Numbered from the stretch's first letter, positions 15,194-21,455 are shown. The stretch: DNA of 21,455 nucleotides from Bacteroidales bacterium UBA5342 (GCA_002408065.1 DHQI01000026.1:55092-76546); one strand, 5' to 3'. The notes: generated by a model from the letters alone, not told the origin. Made by a program: numbers and translations.

Positions 15194-15272
15194 AAATGAA
15201 AAATTTAAAATGGCGAAAATGTTCAATCTTGAATATTAAATTTTGAATTATTCAATTTTGAATTATTCAATC
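15182..15272. repeat. Degenerate heptad / 14-15-base repeats filling the queA-trmD spacer
   Basis: ATGAAAAGTTAAAA (15182-15195) is repeated as ATGAAAAATTTAAA (15196-15209) and begins inside the last codons of queA. After a diverged part come two exact 15-base copies of ATTTTGAATTATTCA (15240-15254 and 15255-15269), the second containing the trmD stop codon (15267-15269). Each copy contains TTGAAT-T-ATTCAA, a near-palindrome that could form weak hairpins on both strands between these convergent genes. Right copy of the queA inverted repeat: 15186-15203. Confidence 0.8.
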
Positions 15273-15944
15273 CTCCAATAAATCAGGGCGCAACAATTTT
15301 GTGCGTTCCAAAGACTGATTCAACTCCCATTCTTCTACTTTTTTCTGATTACCGGATAGCAGGATGTCCGGCACTTTCCATCCATTATAATCGGCTGGTC
15401 GGGTATAGACCGGTGGCGATAACAGGTTGTCCTGAAAGCAGTCGGAAAGTGCTGATTGTTCGTCGTTAATCACACCCGGAATCAGGCGAATGACTGAGTC
15501 GGCTATAATGGCTGCGGCTAATTCGCCCCCTGTCAGCACAAAATCCCCAATAGAAATTTCACGGGTAATGAGGTGCTCGCGTATGCGGTGGTCTATGCCT
15601 TTGTAGTGGCCGCACAGAATGATAAGATTTTCCTGCAAAGACATACTGTTGCACATCTTTTGGTTGAGCACTTCGCCATCGGGCGAGGTATAGATGACAT
15701 CATCGTATTCACGTTGTGACTTCAAATCTTCTATGGCTTTAGCCACCGGATCCACTTGTAATACCATGCCGGCACCAAAACCAAAAGGTTCATCGTCAAC
15801 ACGGCGAAATTTGTCGGTAGAGTAATCGCGTAAGTCATGTAATACAACCTCGGCTAATTCTTTTTCTTTGGCTCTTTTCAGGATGGAATGACTAACAGTG
15901 CATTCAATGAGTTCGGGTAAAACGGTGATGATGTCTATGCGCAT
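15267..15944 (-). CDS. trmD: tRNA (guanine-N1-)-methyltransferase TrmD
   Basis: A 225-residue SPOUT-class enzyme that methylates G37 next to the anticodon and prevents +1 frameshifting. Seen: MRIDIITVLPELIE at the N-terminus, LRDYSTDKFRRVDDEPFGFG at 38-57, LCGHYKGIDHRI, and ISIGDFVLTGGELAA of the trefoil knot, then the C-terminal LSGNQKKVEEWELNQSLERT. The loop usually written PFGGG or PYGGG reads PFGFGAGM (53-60), and the following V-M is V-L. The flanks are intact, so I treat this as variation. The start is 47 bases after the rimM stop, with a -7 box in that gap. The 3' end lies in a 15-base repeat. Confidence 0.96.
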   Translation of the reverse strand: MRIDIITVLPELIECTVSHSILKRAKEKELAEVVLHDLRDYSTDKFRRVDDEPFGFGAGMVLQVDPVAKAIEDLKSQREYDDVIYTSPDGEVLNQKMCNSMSLQENLIILCGHYKGIDHRIREHLITREISIGDFVLTGGELAAAIIADSVIRLIPGVINDEQSALSDCFQDNLLSPPVYTRPADYNGWKVPDILLSGNQKKVEEWELNQSLERTKLLRPDLLED

Positions 15945-15964
15945 GGTTCAAAAATTTTGGGCTG

Positions 15965-15972
15965 CAAAAATA
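15965..15972 (-). promoter_or_regulatory. Possible trmD promoter -7 box
   Basis: Minus-strand TATTTTTG matches TAnnTTTG, 20 bases upstream of the trmD ATG in the rimM-trmD gap. No good TTTG -33 element is seen (TTAG at 19 bases), so trmD may be read both from here and from rimM. Confidence 0.45.
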
Positions 15973-15991
15973 AGCTTTTTCCTGATATGCT

Positions 15992-16513
15992 CTAATCATC
16001 AAGATTCAGAAGGCCTTCGGGTATTTTTACAAAGAGTTGACTGTCTTCTATGCCAAGAATAAATGCTTCGTTGAACGGCAAAAGGACTTCCTTTCCTTCG
16101 TGTGTTTCTATTTCTAATAATGGATTGTGAGTGCTTTCAATAAAATCGGACACAGTACCTATTATTTCTTCTGTTTCGTCGTTTATGACTTTTAGACCTA
16201 TGAGCATCGAAGGGCTCTCTAGTTCGTCAATATCCGATTTGTCGGCTAATGGAAGAAATATCTCTGTGCCTACATATTCGGATGCTTGCTCTATGGTGTC
16301 GATGTTGTGGCAAATAAAAAGCAGTGTTTTGTCGCTGGTGTCGCGATAGCTTTTAAGACGAAAAGGCACAAGGCATTCTTCCAGATTAAAAAATAAGTAT
16401 TCTTTAATAGCTTCATAGTCCATATAATGATCTGAAGCCAGCATCATCTCGCCTTTTACACCATGTGTTTTGCGTATCTCACCTAATTTGAAAAAATCAC
16501 TCTTCTTTAACAT
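15992..16513 (-). CDS. rimM: 16S rRNA maturation factor RimM
   Basis: A 173-residue protein that binds ribosomal protein S19 and helps mature the 30S head. Its N-terminal domain starts with the family motif LGEIRKTHGVKGE (10-22). The C-terminal PRC-barrel shows NPLLEIETHEGKEVLLPFNEAFI from about 130. It sits upstream of trmD as in many bacteria; rpsP is not next to it. The ATG at 16513 is only 8 bases from an ATTACGA array, so the ribosome-binding region and any promoter are within or beyond the repeat. Confidence 0.95.
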   Translation of the reverse strand: MLKKSDFFKLGEIRKTHGVKGEMMLASDHYMDYEAIKEYLFFNLEECLVPFRLKSYRDTSDKTLLFICHNIDTIEQASEYVGTEIFLPLADKSDIDELESPSMLIGLKVINDETEEIIGTVSDFIESTHNPLLEIETHEGKEVLLPFNEAFILGIEDSQLFVKIPEGLLNLDD

Positions 16514-16521
16514 GCCTATTA

Positions 16522-16556
16522 ATTACGAATTACGGATTACGAATTACGAATTACGA
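16522..16556. repeat. Heptad array ATTACGA, five units
   Basis: Five gapless seven-base units: ATTACGA, ATTACGG, then three more ATTACGA. The array ends 8 bases before the rimM start codon in the direction of transcription. Confidence 0.92.
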
Positions 16557-16557
16557 A

Positions 16558-16620
16558 TTTCCATTCTCAAATTTCCACTTTCCACTTTCCACTTTCAAAT
16601 TTCCAATTCCCACTTTCCAC
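16558..16620. repeat. Heptad array TTTCCAC, nine units
   Basis: Nine gapless seven-base units: TTTCCAT, TCTCAAA, TTTCCAC (three times), TTTCAAA, TTTCCAA, TTCCCAC, TTTCCAC. Units differ by substitution only. It starts one base after the ATTACGA array and stops one base before the udk stop codon (16622-16624). Confidence 0.9.
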
Positions 16621-16621
16621 A

Positions 16622-17254
16622 TTAGCGCCAAGGGTATTCGCCTTGTTCGCGCAGAGCTTTTTCTATGAAATTGATCACCATATCAATCGCTACCTTGTTG
16701 TGTCCGCCTTTAGGTACTATGATATCTGCATAACTTTTGGTAGGTTCTATAAATTGTTCGTGCATAGGGCGCACTGTTTCCATATAACGATTCATCACGG
16801 TCTCAGCATCGCGACCACGTTCTTTGGTATCACGGTTTATCACACGAATCAAGCGCAGGTCGGCATCACAATCGACAAAGATTTTAACATCCATGGTATC
16901 GCGTAATTCTTTGTTAGTCAGACTGAGAATGCCTTCTACTATCAATACGTGAGCGGGTTTTACAGGAACTGTTTTTTTATCACGGGTACAGCTTATGTAA
17001 GAATAAATAGGACATTGAATGGTTTTGCCGTCCTTTAATTCTTTTATGTGTTTAGTGATGAGTTCGTACTCTATCGAATTGGGGTGATCAAAATTAATGT
17101 CGCGGCGCACTTCTTCGGGCACATGACTATTGTCCTTGTAATATGAATCTAAAGGAAGAATAGCGACATCATTTTTAGAAAAATGTTCGGAGATACGCTG
17201 GACAACAGTTGATTTTCCTGAACCTGTTCCGCCTGCAATGCCAATAATAATCAT
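16622..17254 (-). CDS. udk: Uridine kinase
   Basis: A 210-residue enzyme that phosphorylates uridine and cytidine to UMP and CMP in pyrimidine salvage. The P-loop GGTGSGKST is at residues 8-16. LPLDSYYKD, NFDHPNSIEYELI, the PIYSYISCTR segment and IFVDCDADLRLIRVINRDTKERGR are the usual substrate and lid motifs. Length and order are normal. It starts 8 bases after the stop of the Fur-type regulator, so it is the second gene of that transcript. Whether the regulator and udk are linked in function is not evident. The stop codon is one base from the TTTCCAC array. Confidence 0.96.
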   Translation of the reverse strand: MIIIGIAGGTGSGKSTVVQRISEHFSKNDVAILPLDSYYKDNSHVPEEVRRDINFDHPNSIEYELITKHIKELKDGKTIQCPIYSYISCTRDKKTVPVKPAHVLIVEGILSLTNKELRDTMDVKIFVDCDADLRLIRVINRDTKERGRDAETVMNRYMETVRPMHEQFIEPTKSYADIIVPKGGHNKVAIDMVINFIEKALREQGEYPWR

Positions 17255-17262
17255 TTGTTTGC

Positions 17263-17682
17263 TTAGTTAAGATGTGCTTTAGTACAATGGGGACATTCGC
17301 CTGTGATATAGTATTGTACCTGATGTGTGGTAAAGCCTTCGAGCGGTATCTTGGGGTACATTTTTTCATCCACATCAAAATCGAAAATTTTGCCGCAAGA
17401 AGTGCACTTGAAGTGACCATGAGGTTTCACGTCAGCATCATAGCGTAATTCGTTACCTTCTATACTGATGGTTTGCACCAAATTTTTTTCTATCAAAAGG
17501 TTGAGGACATTGTAAACCGTCGTTTTAGAGAGTGAAGGTTCTTTTGTCAAAAGATCGCGAAAAATAGTTTCCACGGTAGGGTGATTTCTTTTAGTCATCA
17601 GATAATTGTAAATCAAGGCCCTTTTGCGAAGAGGTCTGATGCCATTATCAATCAAATGTTTGTTGACAACTTCCTGTTTCAT
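17263..17682 (-). CDS. Fur-family regulator, PerR-like metal site
   Basis: A 139-residue metal-dependent repressor: an N-terminal winged helix with recognition segment SLSKTTVYNVLNLL, then a dimerisation domain. A structural zinc site is formed by Cys93, Cys96, Cys130 and Cys133 (CTSC and CPHC). The regulatory metal ligands of B. subtilis PerR (His37, Asp85, His91, His93, Asp104) all have counterparts at the same spacing: His34, Asp82, His88, His90, Asp101. The last is Asp, as in peroxide sensors, and not the Glu usual in Fur. I therefore infer peroxide sensing, but it could respond to iron. The ATG at 17682 is chosen because the promoter lies inside the longer open frame. udk follows after 8 bases. 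Confidence 0.92.
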   Translation of the reverse strand: MKQEVVNKHLIDNGIRPLRKRALIYNYLMTKRNHPTVETIFRDLLTKEPSLSKTTVYNVLNLLIEKNLVQTISIEGNELRYDADVKPHGHFKCTSCGKIFDFDVDEKMYPKIPLEGFTTHQVQYYITGECPHCTKAHLN

Positions 17683-17722
17683 GGTGGTGAGTTTGTAGAT
17701 ATAATGAACGGTAATAGTAGAA

Positions 17723-17753
17723 CAAAAGTAGAAAAAAATGTAACAACTCCAAA
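17723..17753 (-). promoter_or_regulatory. Promoter of the Fur-family gene
   Basis: Minus strand: TTTG at 17753-17750, a 19-base spacer, then TACTTTTG at 17730-17723. Both elements fit the Bacteroidota consensus. It lies 40 bases before the ATG at 17682. No clear Fur or PerR operator palindrome was recognised around it. Confidence 0.7.
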
Positions 17754-17790
17754 AAACAGGCATGTGCTTAGCTTAGAGGGTTATTAGATG

Positions 17791-19506
17791 TTACCAATAA
17801 AAGGCAGCTTCATAATTAACCTTATTTTCGGTAGCATCCCAAGCTTCAAAAGCAAGTTTATGTTCTTTTCCTTTCTCCAAACGTGTAGTATCTATTGTAT
17901 AATAAACATAATCTTGTTTGTATTCGTAATAGAATAAGGCCCATTCGCCGTCGATAGTGGCGGTGTAATCCCACAAACCGGTAAAGGTATCTTTTACTTT
18001 AAAACCAAAAGTAGTAGCAGAATTAAATTTTTTCCCATCATAAATATTGACCGGTTTCAGCGTGGGGGCTACGGTGTCGCAAGTTAGAGTGAAAGAGCTA
18101 AAGCTATATACCATAGCGCTTAGGGCTCCATTTGTTATTTCTGAAGGCAAGAATTCAAGCTGCCCATCATCTCTTACTTTACACATGACCATTTTTTCCA
18201 GAGGTATGTTGGTACTTTTGTTGGGGCGAATGCTTACCGTTGCTTTTTTATTCAGAGGCTTACTGTTGTTGTTAATCTCAATAACAGGGGCCAGATATTG
18301 TGAATCATGGCGCGAGGTGTAACTTAGCTCTTGGTCTTCGTAAAAGGCGTTTTGAGGAATGCGTAGCTGAAATTGGTTGGCTGAAAACTGATGAGCTTCA
18401 TTCCATTTTAGTTTCTGAGTCTTTTCTTTTTCTGGAATCATTTGCTTCTTACCATTGACGGTGAATTCCAGAATAGATGTATTGCCATAGGTGTCTTTGA
18501 TGTGATAAACCATCAGGTGCTTGCAGGAGTCGTTGAAGGTGATGATACCATCATTAGACATTTTTTTGTATATGCTCAGGGGGTTATTAGGCTTGGCTTT
18601 AAATGAATATTGATAGTCTACACGCGATTTTGCTCGTGTTTTCTGGTCTATGTGTGCGTCAATATAGCGCATTTCGCTATATGAAATACGATCCATTTCT
18701 TGCTTAAATACCAGTTGGCTGTCAGCAAAAAGCGTGATGGAATAAATGCCGCATTTGCTCCAGCTGCCATCCAGATAATCCAGTGTGTTGATGGCAAAAC
18801 CGACTTTACCCCAGGCGTTGATGCTGGGATTTCCTTTCAGGTGATATTTGCCGGAATAATATACTATAGGGTAAAACTTAGAAGCTTCTGTTTGATTGTT
18901 TACAGCACCTTCATTGTTGTAAGGATAAATGCGCAAACCATTGATGGATGGGTTCATCGTGTCCTTTATGTCAAAGCCGAAGAAAAGAGGATTGATAGGG
19001 TCTTGTGTTTTGCGGTCTCTGGTTTCGAAGTGCAGGTGTGGTCCGCCAGAAGATCCCGAATTACCACTATAGGCTATGATATCACCTTTTTTTACATAAA
19101 TCTTTTCATCAGGAAAAAAGTTAAGGTTGTATTTTTTTAACTCGTAGTGCTTGTTTTTGGCCAAACTATCTATGGCTGGAGCGTATGCGCTGAGGTGAGC
19201 GTACACACTTGTCAGGTTAAGTTCCGGATGGTCTATGTACAGAGCTCTGCCATAACCAGCAGTAGAGATATTGATACGCGACACGTAACCATCGGCTACA
19301 GCGTAGATAGGTAAACCCGTTTTGCCTTGAGTTTTAAAATCAAGACCGGCATGGAAATGGTGAGAGCGTAGTTCGGCAAAGTTACCACTAAGTAAAAGAG
19401 GGATGTCCAGAGGTGCTTGCAGATCATACGATTTGTAGACTTCTGTATTTTGAGCATGAGCTAAAAAGACAAATATGAGTAAGAAAGAGAGTAAAAGATG
19501 TCTCAT
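17791..19506 (-). CDS. Secreted M23-family (LytM) peptidase
   Basis: A 571-residue exported protein. MRHLLLSFLLIFVFLAHA is a Sec signal peptide with probable cleavage after residue 18. The LytM domain follows at once: the zinc ligands His52 and Asp56 are in HAGLDFKT, His104 in VYAHLS, and His157 and His159 in GGPHLHFE, all present, so the domain looks active. Such enzymes cut peptidoglycan cross-bridges, or serve in envelope remodelling. The remaining 400 residues are beta-rich with an Ig-like look and no family I can name. The arrangement (N-terminal LytM plus long C-terminal region) is common in Bacteroidota. It is monocistronic, with its own promoter. Its stop codon is 27 bases upstream of the open frame of the Fur-type gene. 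Confidence 0.92.
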   Translation of the reverse strand: MRHLLLSFLLIFVFLAHAQNTEVYKSYDLQAPLDIPLLLSGNFAELRSHHFHAGLDFKTQGKTGLPIYAVADGYVSRINISTAGYGRALYIDHPELNLTSVYAHLSAYAPAIDSLAKNKHYELKKYNLNFFPDEKIYVKKGDIIAYSGNSGSSGGPHLHFETRDRKTQDPINPLFFGFDIKDTMNPSINGLRIYPYNNEGAVNNQTEASKFYPIVYYSGKYHLKGNPSINAWGKVGFAINTLDYLDGSWSKCGIYSITLFADSQLVFKQEMDRISYSEMRYIDAHIDQKTRAKSRVDYQYSFKAKPNNPLSIYKKMSNDGIITFNDSCKHLMVYHIKDTYGNTSILEFTVNGKKQMIPEKEKTQKLKWNEAHQFSANQFQLRIPQNAFYEDQELSYTSRHDSQYLAPVIEINNNSKPLNKKATVSIRPNKSTNIPLEKMVMCKVRDDGQLEFLPSEITNGALSAMVYSFSSFTLTCDTVAPTLKPVNIYDGKKFNSATTFGFKVKDTFTGLWDYTATIDGEWALFYYEYKQDYVYYTIDTTRLEKGKEHKLAFEAWDATENKVNYEAAFYW

Positions 19507-19532
19507 AGGATGATTTCAGTTCTAATATCTTG

Positions 19533-19540
19533 CAAAGATA
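19533..19540 (-). promoter_or_regulatory. M23 peptidase promoter -7 box
   Basis: Minus-strand TATCTTTG matches TAnnTTTG, 26 bases before the ATG at 19506. The upstream region is T/A-rich with no clear TTTG at the ideal distance. Confidence 0.6.
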
Positions 19541-19609
19541 ATTTAAAATAAGAACAGAAAACAGGCAGGGGTGTAGTGCGTGGGCTTTATGTTCAAAAAA
19601 ACGGTTTGT

Positions 19610-19816
19610 TTATTCAACTCTGCCAAATTTGCTGCGGTGCCATAAACGCTCATGAAAATAATACAAGATAATCTTAATGATAGCATCGCTAGCACCAATA
19701 ATAAGACCAAAATCAATATTGCCGGTGACTATCCAGCCTAAAAAAAACGTGGTTAGTGATGCAACGACTCTCCAGGTGATGGCTTTGGCTATGTGGCGTT
19801 GGGGTTTTTCAGTCAT
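19610..19816 (-). CDS. DUF2061 small membrane protein
   Basis: A 68-residue protein from the ATG at 19816. It begins MTEKPQRHIAKAITWRVVAS and has two membrane segments (about 12-31 and 35-52) with the conserved run GLIIGASDAIIKIILYYFHE and a basic end, HERLWHRSKFGR. This is the DUF2061 signature. In some bacteria the domain is found near sulfate-activation genes; here it stands alone and its function is unknown. The longer frame to 19903 is rejected because the -7 box TATTTTTG lies inside it. Confidence 0.9.
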   Translation of the reverse strand: MTEKPQRHIAKAITWRVVASLTTFFLGWIVTGNIDFGLIIGASDAIIKIILYYFHERLWHRSKFGRVE

Positions 19817-19834
19817 AAATTGATTTTTGGTTCG

Positions 19835-19842
19835 CAAAAATA
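19835..19842 (-). promoter_or_regulatory. DUF2061 gene promoter -7 box
   Basis: Minus-strand TATTTTTG, 18 bases before the ATG at 19816. It is part of a compact divergent promoter region with ald: the two -7 boxes are 74 bases apart on opposite strands. Confidence 0.55.
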
Positions 19843-19893
19843 AGTTTTCTTTATAAATGTCGGCTGTAAATATGTAAAAAGCATGAAATTTCT

Positions 19894-19924
19894 TTTGTCT
19901 CAATCAATCTTTCATCTAAATTTG
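19894..19924 (+). promoter_or_regulatory. ald promoter
   Basis: TTTG at 19894-19897, a 19-base spacer, then TAAATTTG at 19917-19924: full consensus at both elements. The ATG at 19949 follows 24 bases later. Confidence 0.75.
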
Positions 19925-19948
19925 TCTGTTGAACTAATCATCTTATTT

Positions 19949-21148
19949 ATGTCACAACTATCACATTCTTTGCAACAGTCCTTGGCTACACAAGAGCTTT
20001 TACAAGAAAAAAGTAAAGGATTACAGCGTTTTACTATTGGTGTCCTGAAAGAGGATAGTGAGCTGGAAACACGTGTGGCCCTCACTCCACAAGGGGTGGC
20101 AATGCTGGTAGATGGTGGTCACGAAGTGTACTTGGAGCGGGGGGTAGGCAAGGAATCCAATTTTTCCGACTTGGATTATACCGAGCATGGCGGTGTGATG
20201 GTTGAACGTGAAGAGGCACTTGGTCAGGATGTTATACTGAAGATAACCCCACCTGAAATAGAGGATATTGATAGAATGAAAAAGCGGGCGCTTCTGTTTT
20301 CGTTAATGCGCTTTCATGATATGTGTAAAGAGCGTTTGCTCGCTATGAAAATTAAGAATATAACTGCTGTCGCTATGGACTGGATCGAAGGGGATCAGGG
20401 GGAATGTCCTATTGCTAATTCGATGAAAGAGATAGAAGGTAATGCCGCAGTAGTGTTTGCATCAAGCTTAAGTATGTATCCTAAGGGAAAAGGTGCTATG
20501 CTTGGCAGTGTGGCTGGGGTGTCGCCATCAGAGGTGGTGATTTTAGGTGCTGGAATGGCCGGACAATCAGCTGCTAAATGTGCCATAGGTATGGGCGCTA
20601 CGGTGAAATTTTTTGACTCTTCTTTGCGTTCATTGCAGAAGATGCGCACCATCTTTGGTAGCCATATTTTTACCTCTATTCTACATCCTAACTCCTTAGC
20701 AAAATCCCTTAAAAGTGCCGAAGTGATTATTGGGGCTTTAGGAGAGGATGAAACGGCTTTACCCTTTACTATTTCAGATGATTTGGTGAAGCATATGAAA
20801 AAAGGTGCTGTTATTATTGATCTTAATATTGATAAGGGGGGCAGTTTTGAAACTTCCCGCGAAACCTCTATAAAGAAACCCTCTTACAAAGAAAAGGGCG
20901 TGCATTATTGCTGTCTTCCATCCCTCTCTACTATGTATCCGCGCACAGCCAGTATTGCATTGAGCAATATTCTAGCACCGCTTTTGTTGAATATGGATAG
21001 TTATGAAAACCGGGGGCAATATATTTGCACTGAAGGTGGCTTTCAAAAAGGTATTTATGTTTATAATGGTGTACTCTCGAACTTTGATATGGGACGCCGT
21101 TTTAATATTTCAGCCAAGGATTTACAGTTGTTGCTGACAGTGTTTTGA
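19949..21148 (+). CDS. ald: Alanine dehydrogenase-type NAD-dependent oxidoreductase
   Basis: A 399-residue member of the alanine dehydrogenase / transhydrogenase alpha family, which interconverts alanine and pyruvate plus ammonia with NAD. Seen: the substrate arginine in ETRVALTP, the lysine in DVILKITPPE, the histidine in SLMRFHDM, the NAD fold VVILGAGMAGQSAAKCAIGM, and the conserved acidic block IDLNIDKGGSFETSRET followed by GVHYCCLPSLSTMYPRTAS. The N-terminal 25 residues before FTIGVLKED are an extra glutamine-rich stretch. Substrate assignment is by family; a distinct Bacteroidota subgroup with different preference is possible. The start at 19949 is chosen because a full-consensus promoter lies within the longer frame from 19883. 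Confidence 0.82.
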   Translation: MSQLSHSLQQSLATQELLQEKSKGLQRFTIGVLKEDSELETRVALTPQGVAMLVDGGHEVYLERGVGKESNFSDLDYTEHGGVMVEREEALGQDVILKITPPEIEDIDRMKKRALLFSLMRFHDMCKERLLAMKIKNITAVAMDWIEGDQGECPIANSMKEIEGNAAVVFASSLSMYPKGKGAMLGSVAGVSPSEVVILGAGMAGQSAAKCAIGMGATVKFFDSSLRSLQKMRTIFGSHIFTSILHPNSLAKSLKSAEVIIGALGEDETALPFTISDDLVKHMKKGAVIIDLNIDKGGSFETSRETSIKKPSYKEKGVHYCCLPSLSTMYPRTASIALSNILAPLLLNMDSYENRGQYICTEGGFQKGIYVYNGVLSNFDMGRRFNISAKDLQLLLTVF

Positions 21149-21332
21149 TAGATAAGGGACAGTCCTTCGACTCTGCTCAGTGAGCTTTTCAGGGGTGAAA
21201 GTTATGCTCAGATTGTAACCCTGCAACCCTGTAGCCTTTTTTCAACACCTCACCGATTATAAAATTCCCCCCCCCAAAAAAACTAACCCGACCCCAGACA
21301 GTCCTTTCAGGGAATCAAAGGGTGCGTGGCGG
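21149..21332. other. Gene-free tail after ald, part 1: mixed repeat fragments
   Basis: No open frame worth calling and no terminator with a T-run. It holds a partial copy of the CTTCG..GCTCAG repeat (21165-21180), GACAGTCCTT twice (21158-21167 and 21297-21306), similar CTTTTCAGGGG and CCTTTCAGGGA pieces, two AACCCTG(C/T) octads (about 21217-21232), and a homopolymer of nine C (21267-21275) followed by seven A. Confidence 0.7.
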
Positions 21333-21436
21333 AATGGTTCAATGATTCAATGATTCAATGGGTCAATGATTCAATGATTCAATGATTCAATGATTCAATG
21401 ATTCAATGATTCAATGTTTTAATGATTCAATGATTC
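21333..21436. repeat. Octad array AATGATTC, thirteen units
   Basis: Thirteen gapless eight-base units. Ten are exactly AATGATTC; the others are AATGGTTC (first), AATGGGTC (fourth) and AATGTTTT (eleventh). The period never slips. It is near the end of the window, 184 bases after ald, with no gene seen beyond it. Confidence 0.93.
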
Positions 21437-21455
21437 AGAATATCATTCTTAATGC

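Noticed and set aside
13927..15203. queA as cargo of a transposon with terminal inverted repeats
   Set aside because: queA is a normal core gene, there is no transposase, no target-site duplication was found, and the arms are AT-rich repeat sequence that also forms tandem units.
19883..19948. N-terminal extension of alanine dehydrogenase
   Set aside because: A full-consensus promoter (TTTG-N19-TAAATTTG) lies inside it, and the translated extension is not part of the enzyme fold.
21267..21282. Phase-variable gene at the C9 run
   Set aside because: No reading frame crosses it on either strand that resembles a gene.
21333..21436. CRISPR-like regular repetition
   Set aside because: Units are eight bases with no spacers between them and no cas gene nearby; it is a plain tandem array.
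1..21455. tRNA or rRNA genes, prophage, toxin-antitoxin or defence island
   Set aside because: No cloverleaf or rRNA sequence was recognised, and every sizeable non-shadow frame fits a housekeeping or small membrane family.

Overview
The window reads as chromosomal DNA from a member of the Bacteroidota, probably a free-living or environmental Bacteroidales/Marinilabiliales-type organism. Four things support this. There is a PorT-type outer-membrane barrel of the type IX secretion system. Many genes are preceded by the Bacteroidota -7 box TAnnTTTG, often with TTTG about 19-20 bases upstream. Shine-Dalgarno sites are almost absent. The block clpP-clpX-recQ and the START-like protein are also typical of the phylum. 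Nearly everything is core housekeeping. I see no prophage, transposase, CRISPR array, rRNA or tRNA. || Layout: positions 1-7629 are minus strand. A likely operon runs recQ, porT, a COG2509-type FAD oxidoreductase, a pentapeptide-repeat protein and a membrane protein cut off by the window edge. Upstream of it is clpP-clpX, which ends at a strong terminator. From a divergent promoter region at 7630-7783 the plus strand carries a DUF456 membrane protein, panC (pantothenate), lpxK overlapping punA (lipid A and purine salvage), a START-like protein, a lipoprotein form of the M3 peptidase Dcp, and queA (queuosine in tRNA). queA converges on a minus-strand block: a PerR/Fur-type regulator with udk (uridine kinase), then rimM and trmD (16S maturation and tRNA m1G37). 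Further right are a secreted M23 peptidase and a small DUF2061 membrane protein on the minus strand, then a divergent alanine dehydrogenase gene on the plus strand and a gene-free tail of about 300 bases. || Several predicted reading frames extend upstream through a clear promoter. The corrected starts are recQ 5422, DUF456 7784, the Fur-type regulator 17682, DUF2061 19816 and ald 19949. porT (3135) is also moved, because of its signal peptide. || The least ordinary content is between the genes. At least six spacers are built of degenerate short tandem repeats with a period of 6, 7, 8 or 14-15 bases, and several begin or end within a few bases of a stop codon (dcp, queA, trmD, udk, DUF456). 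The clearest is a run of five plus nine heptads between udk and rimM. An 18-base perfect inverted repeat flanks queA, and a CTTCG..GCTCAG palindromic repeat occurs twice. I found no convincing new multi-gene system. The repeat-filled spacers and two leader hairpins (before porT and clpX) are the parts worth checking.
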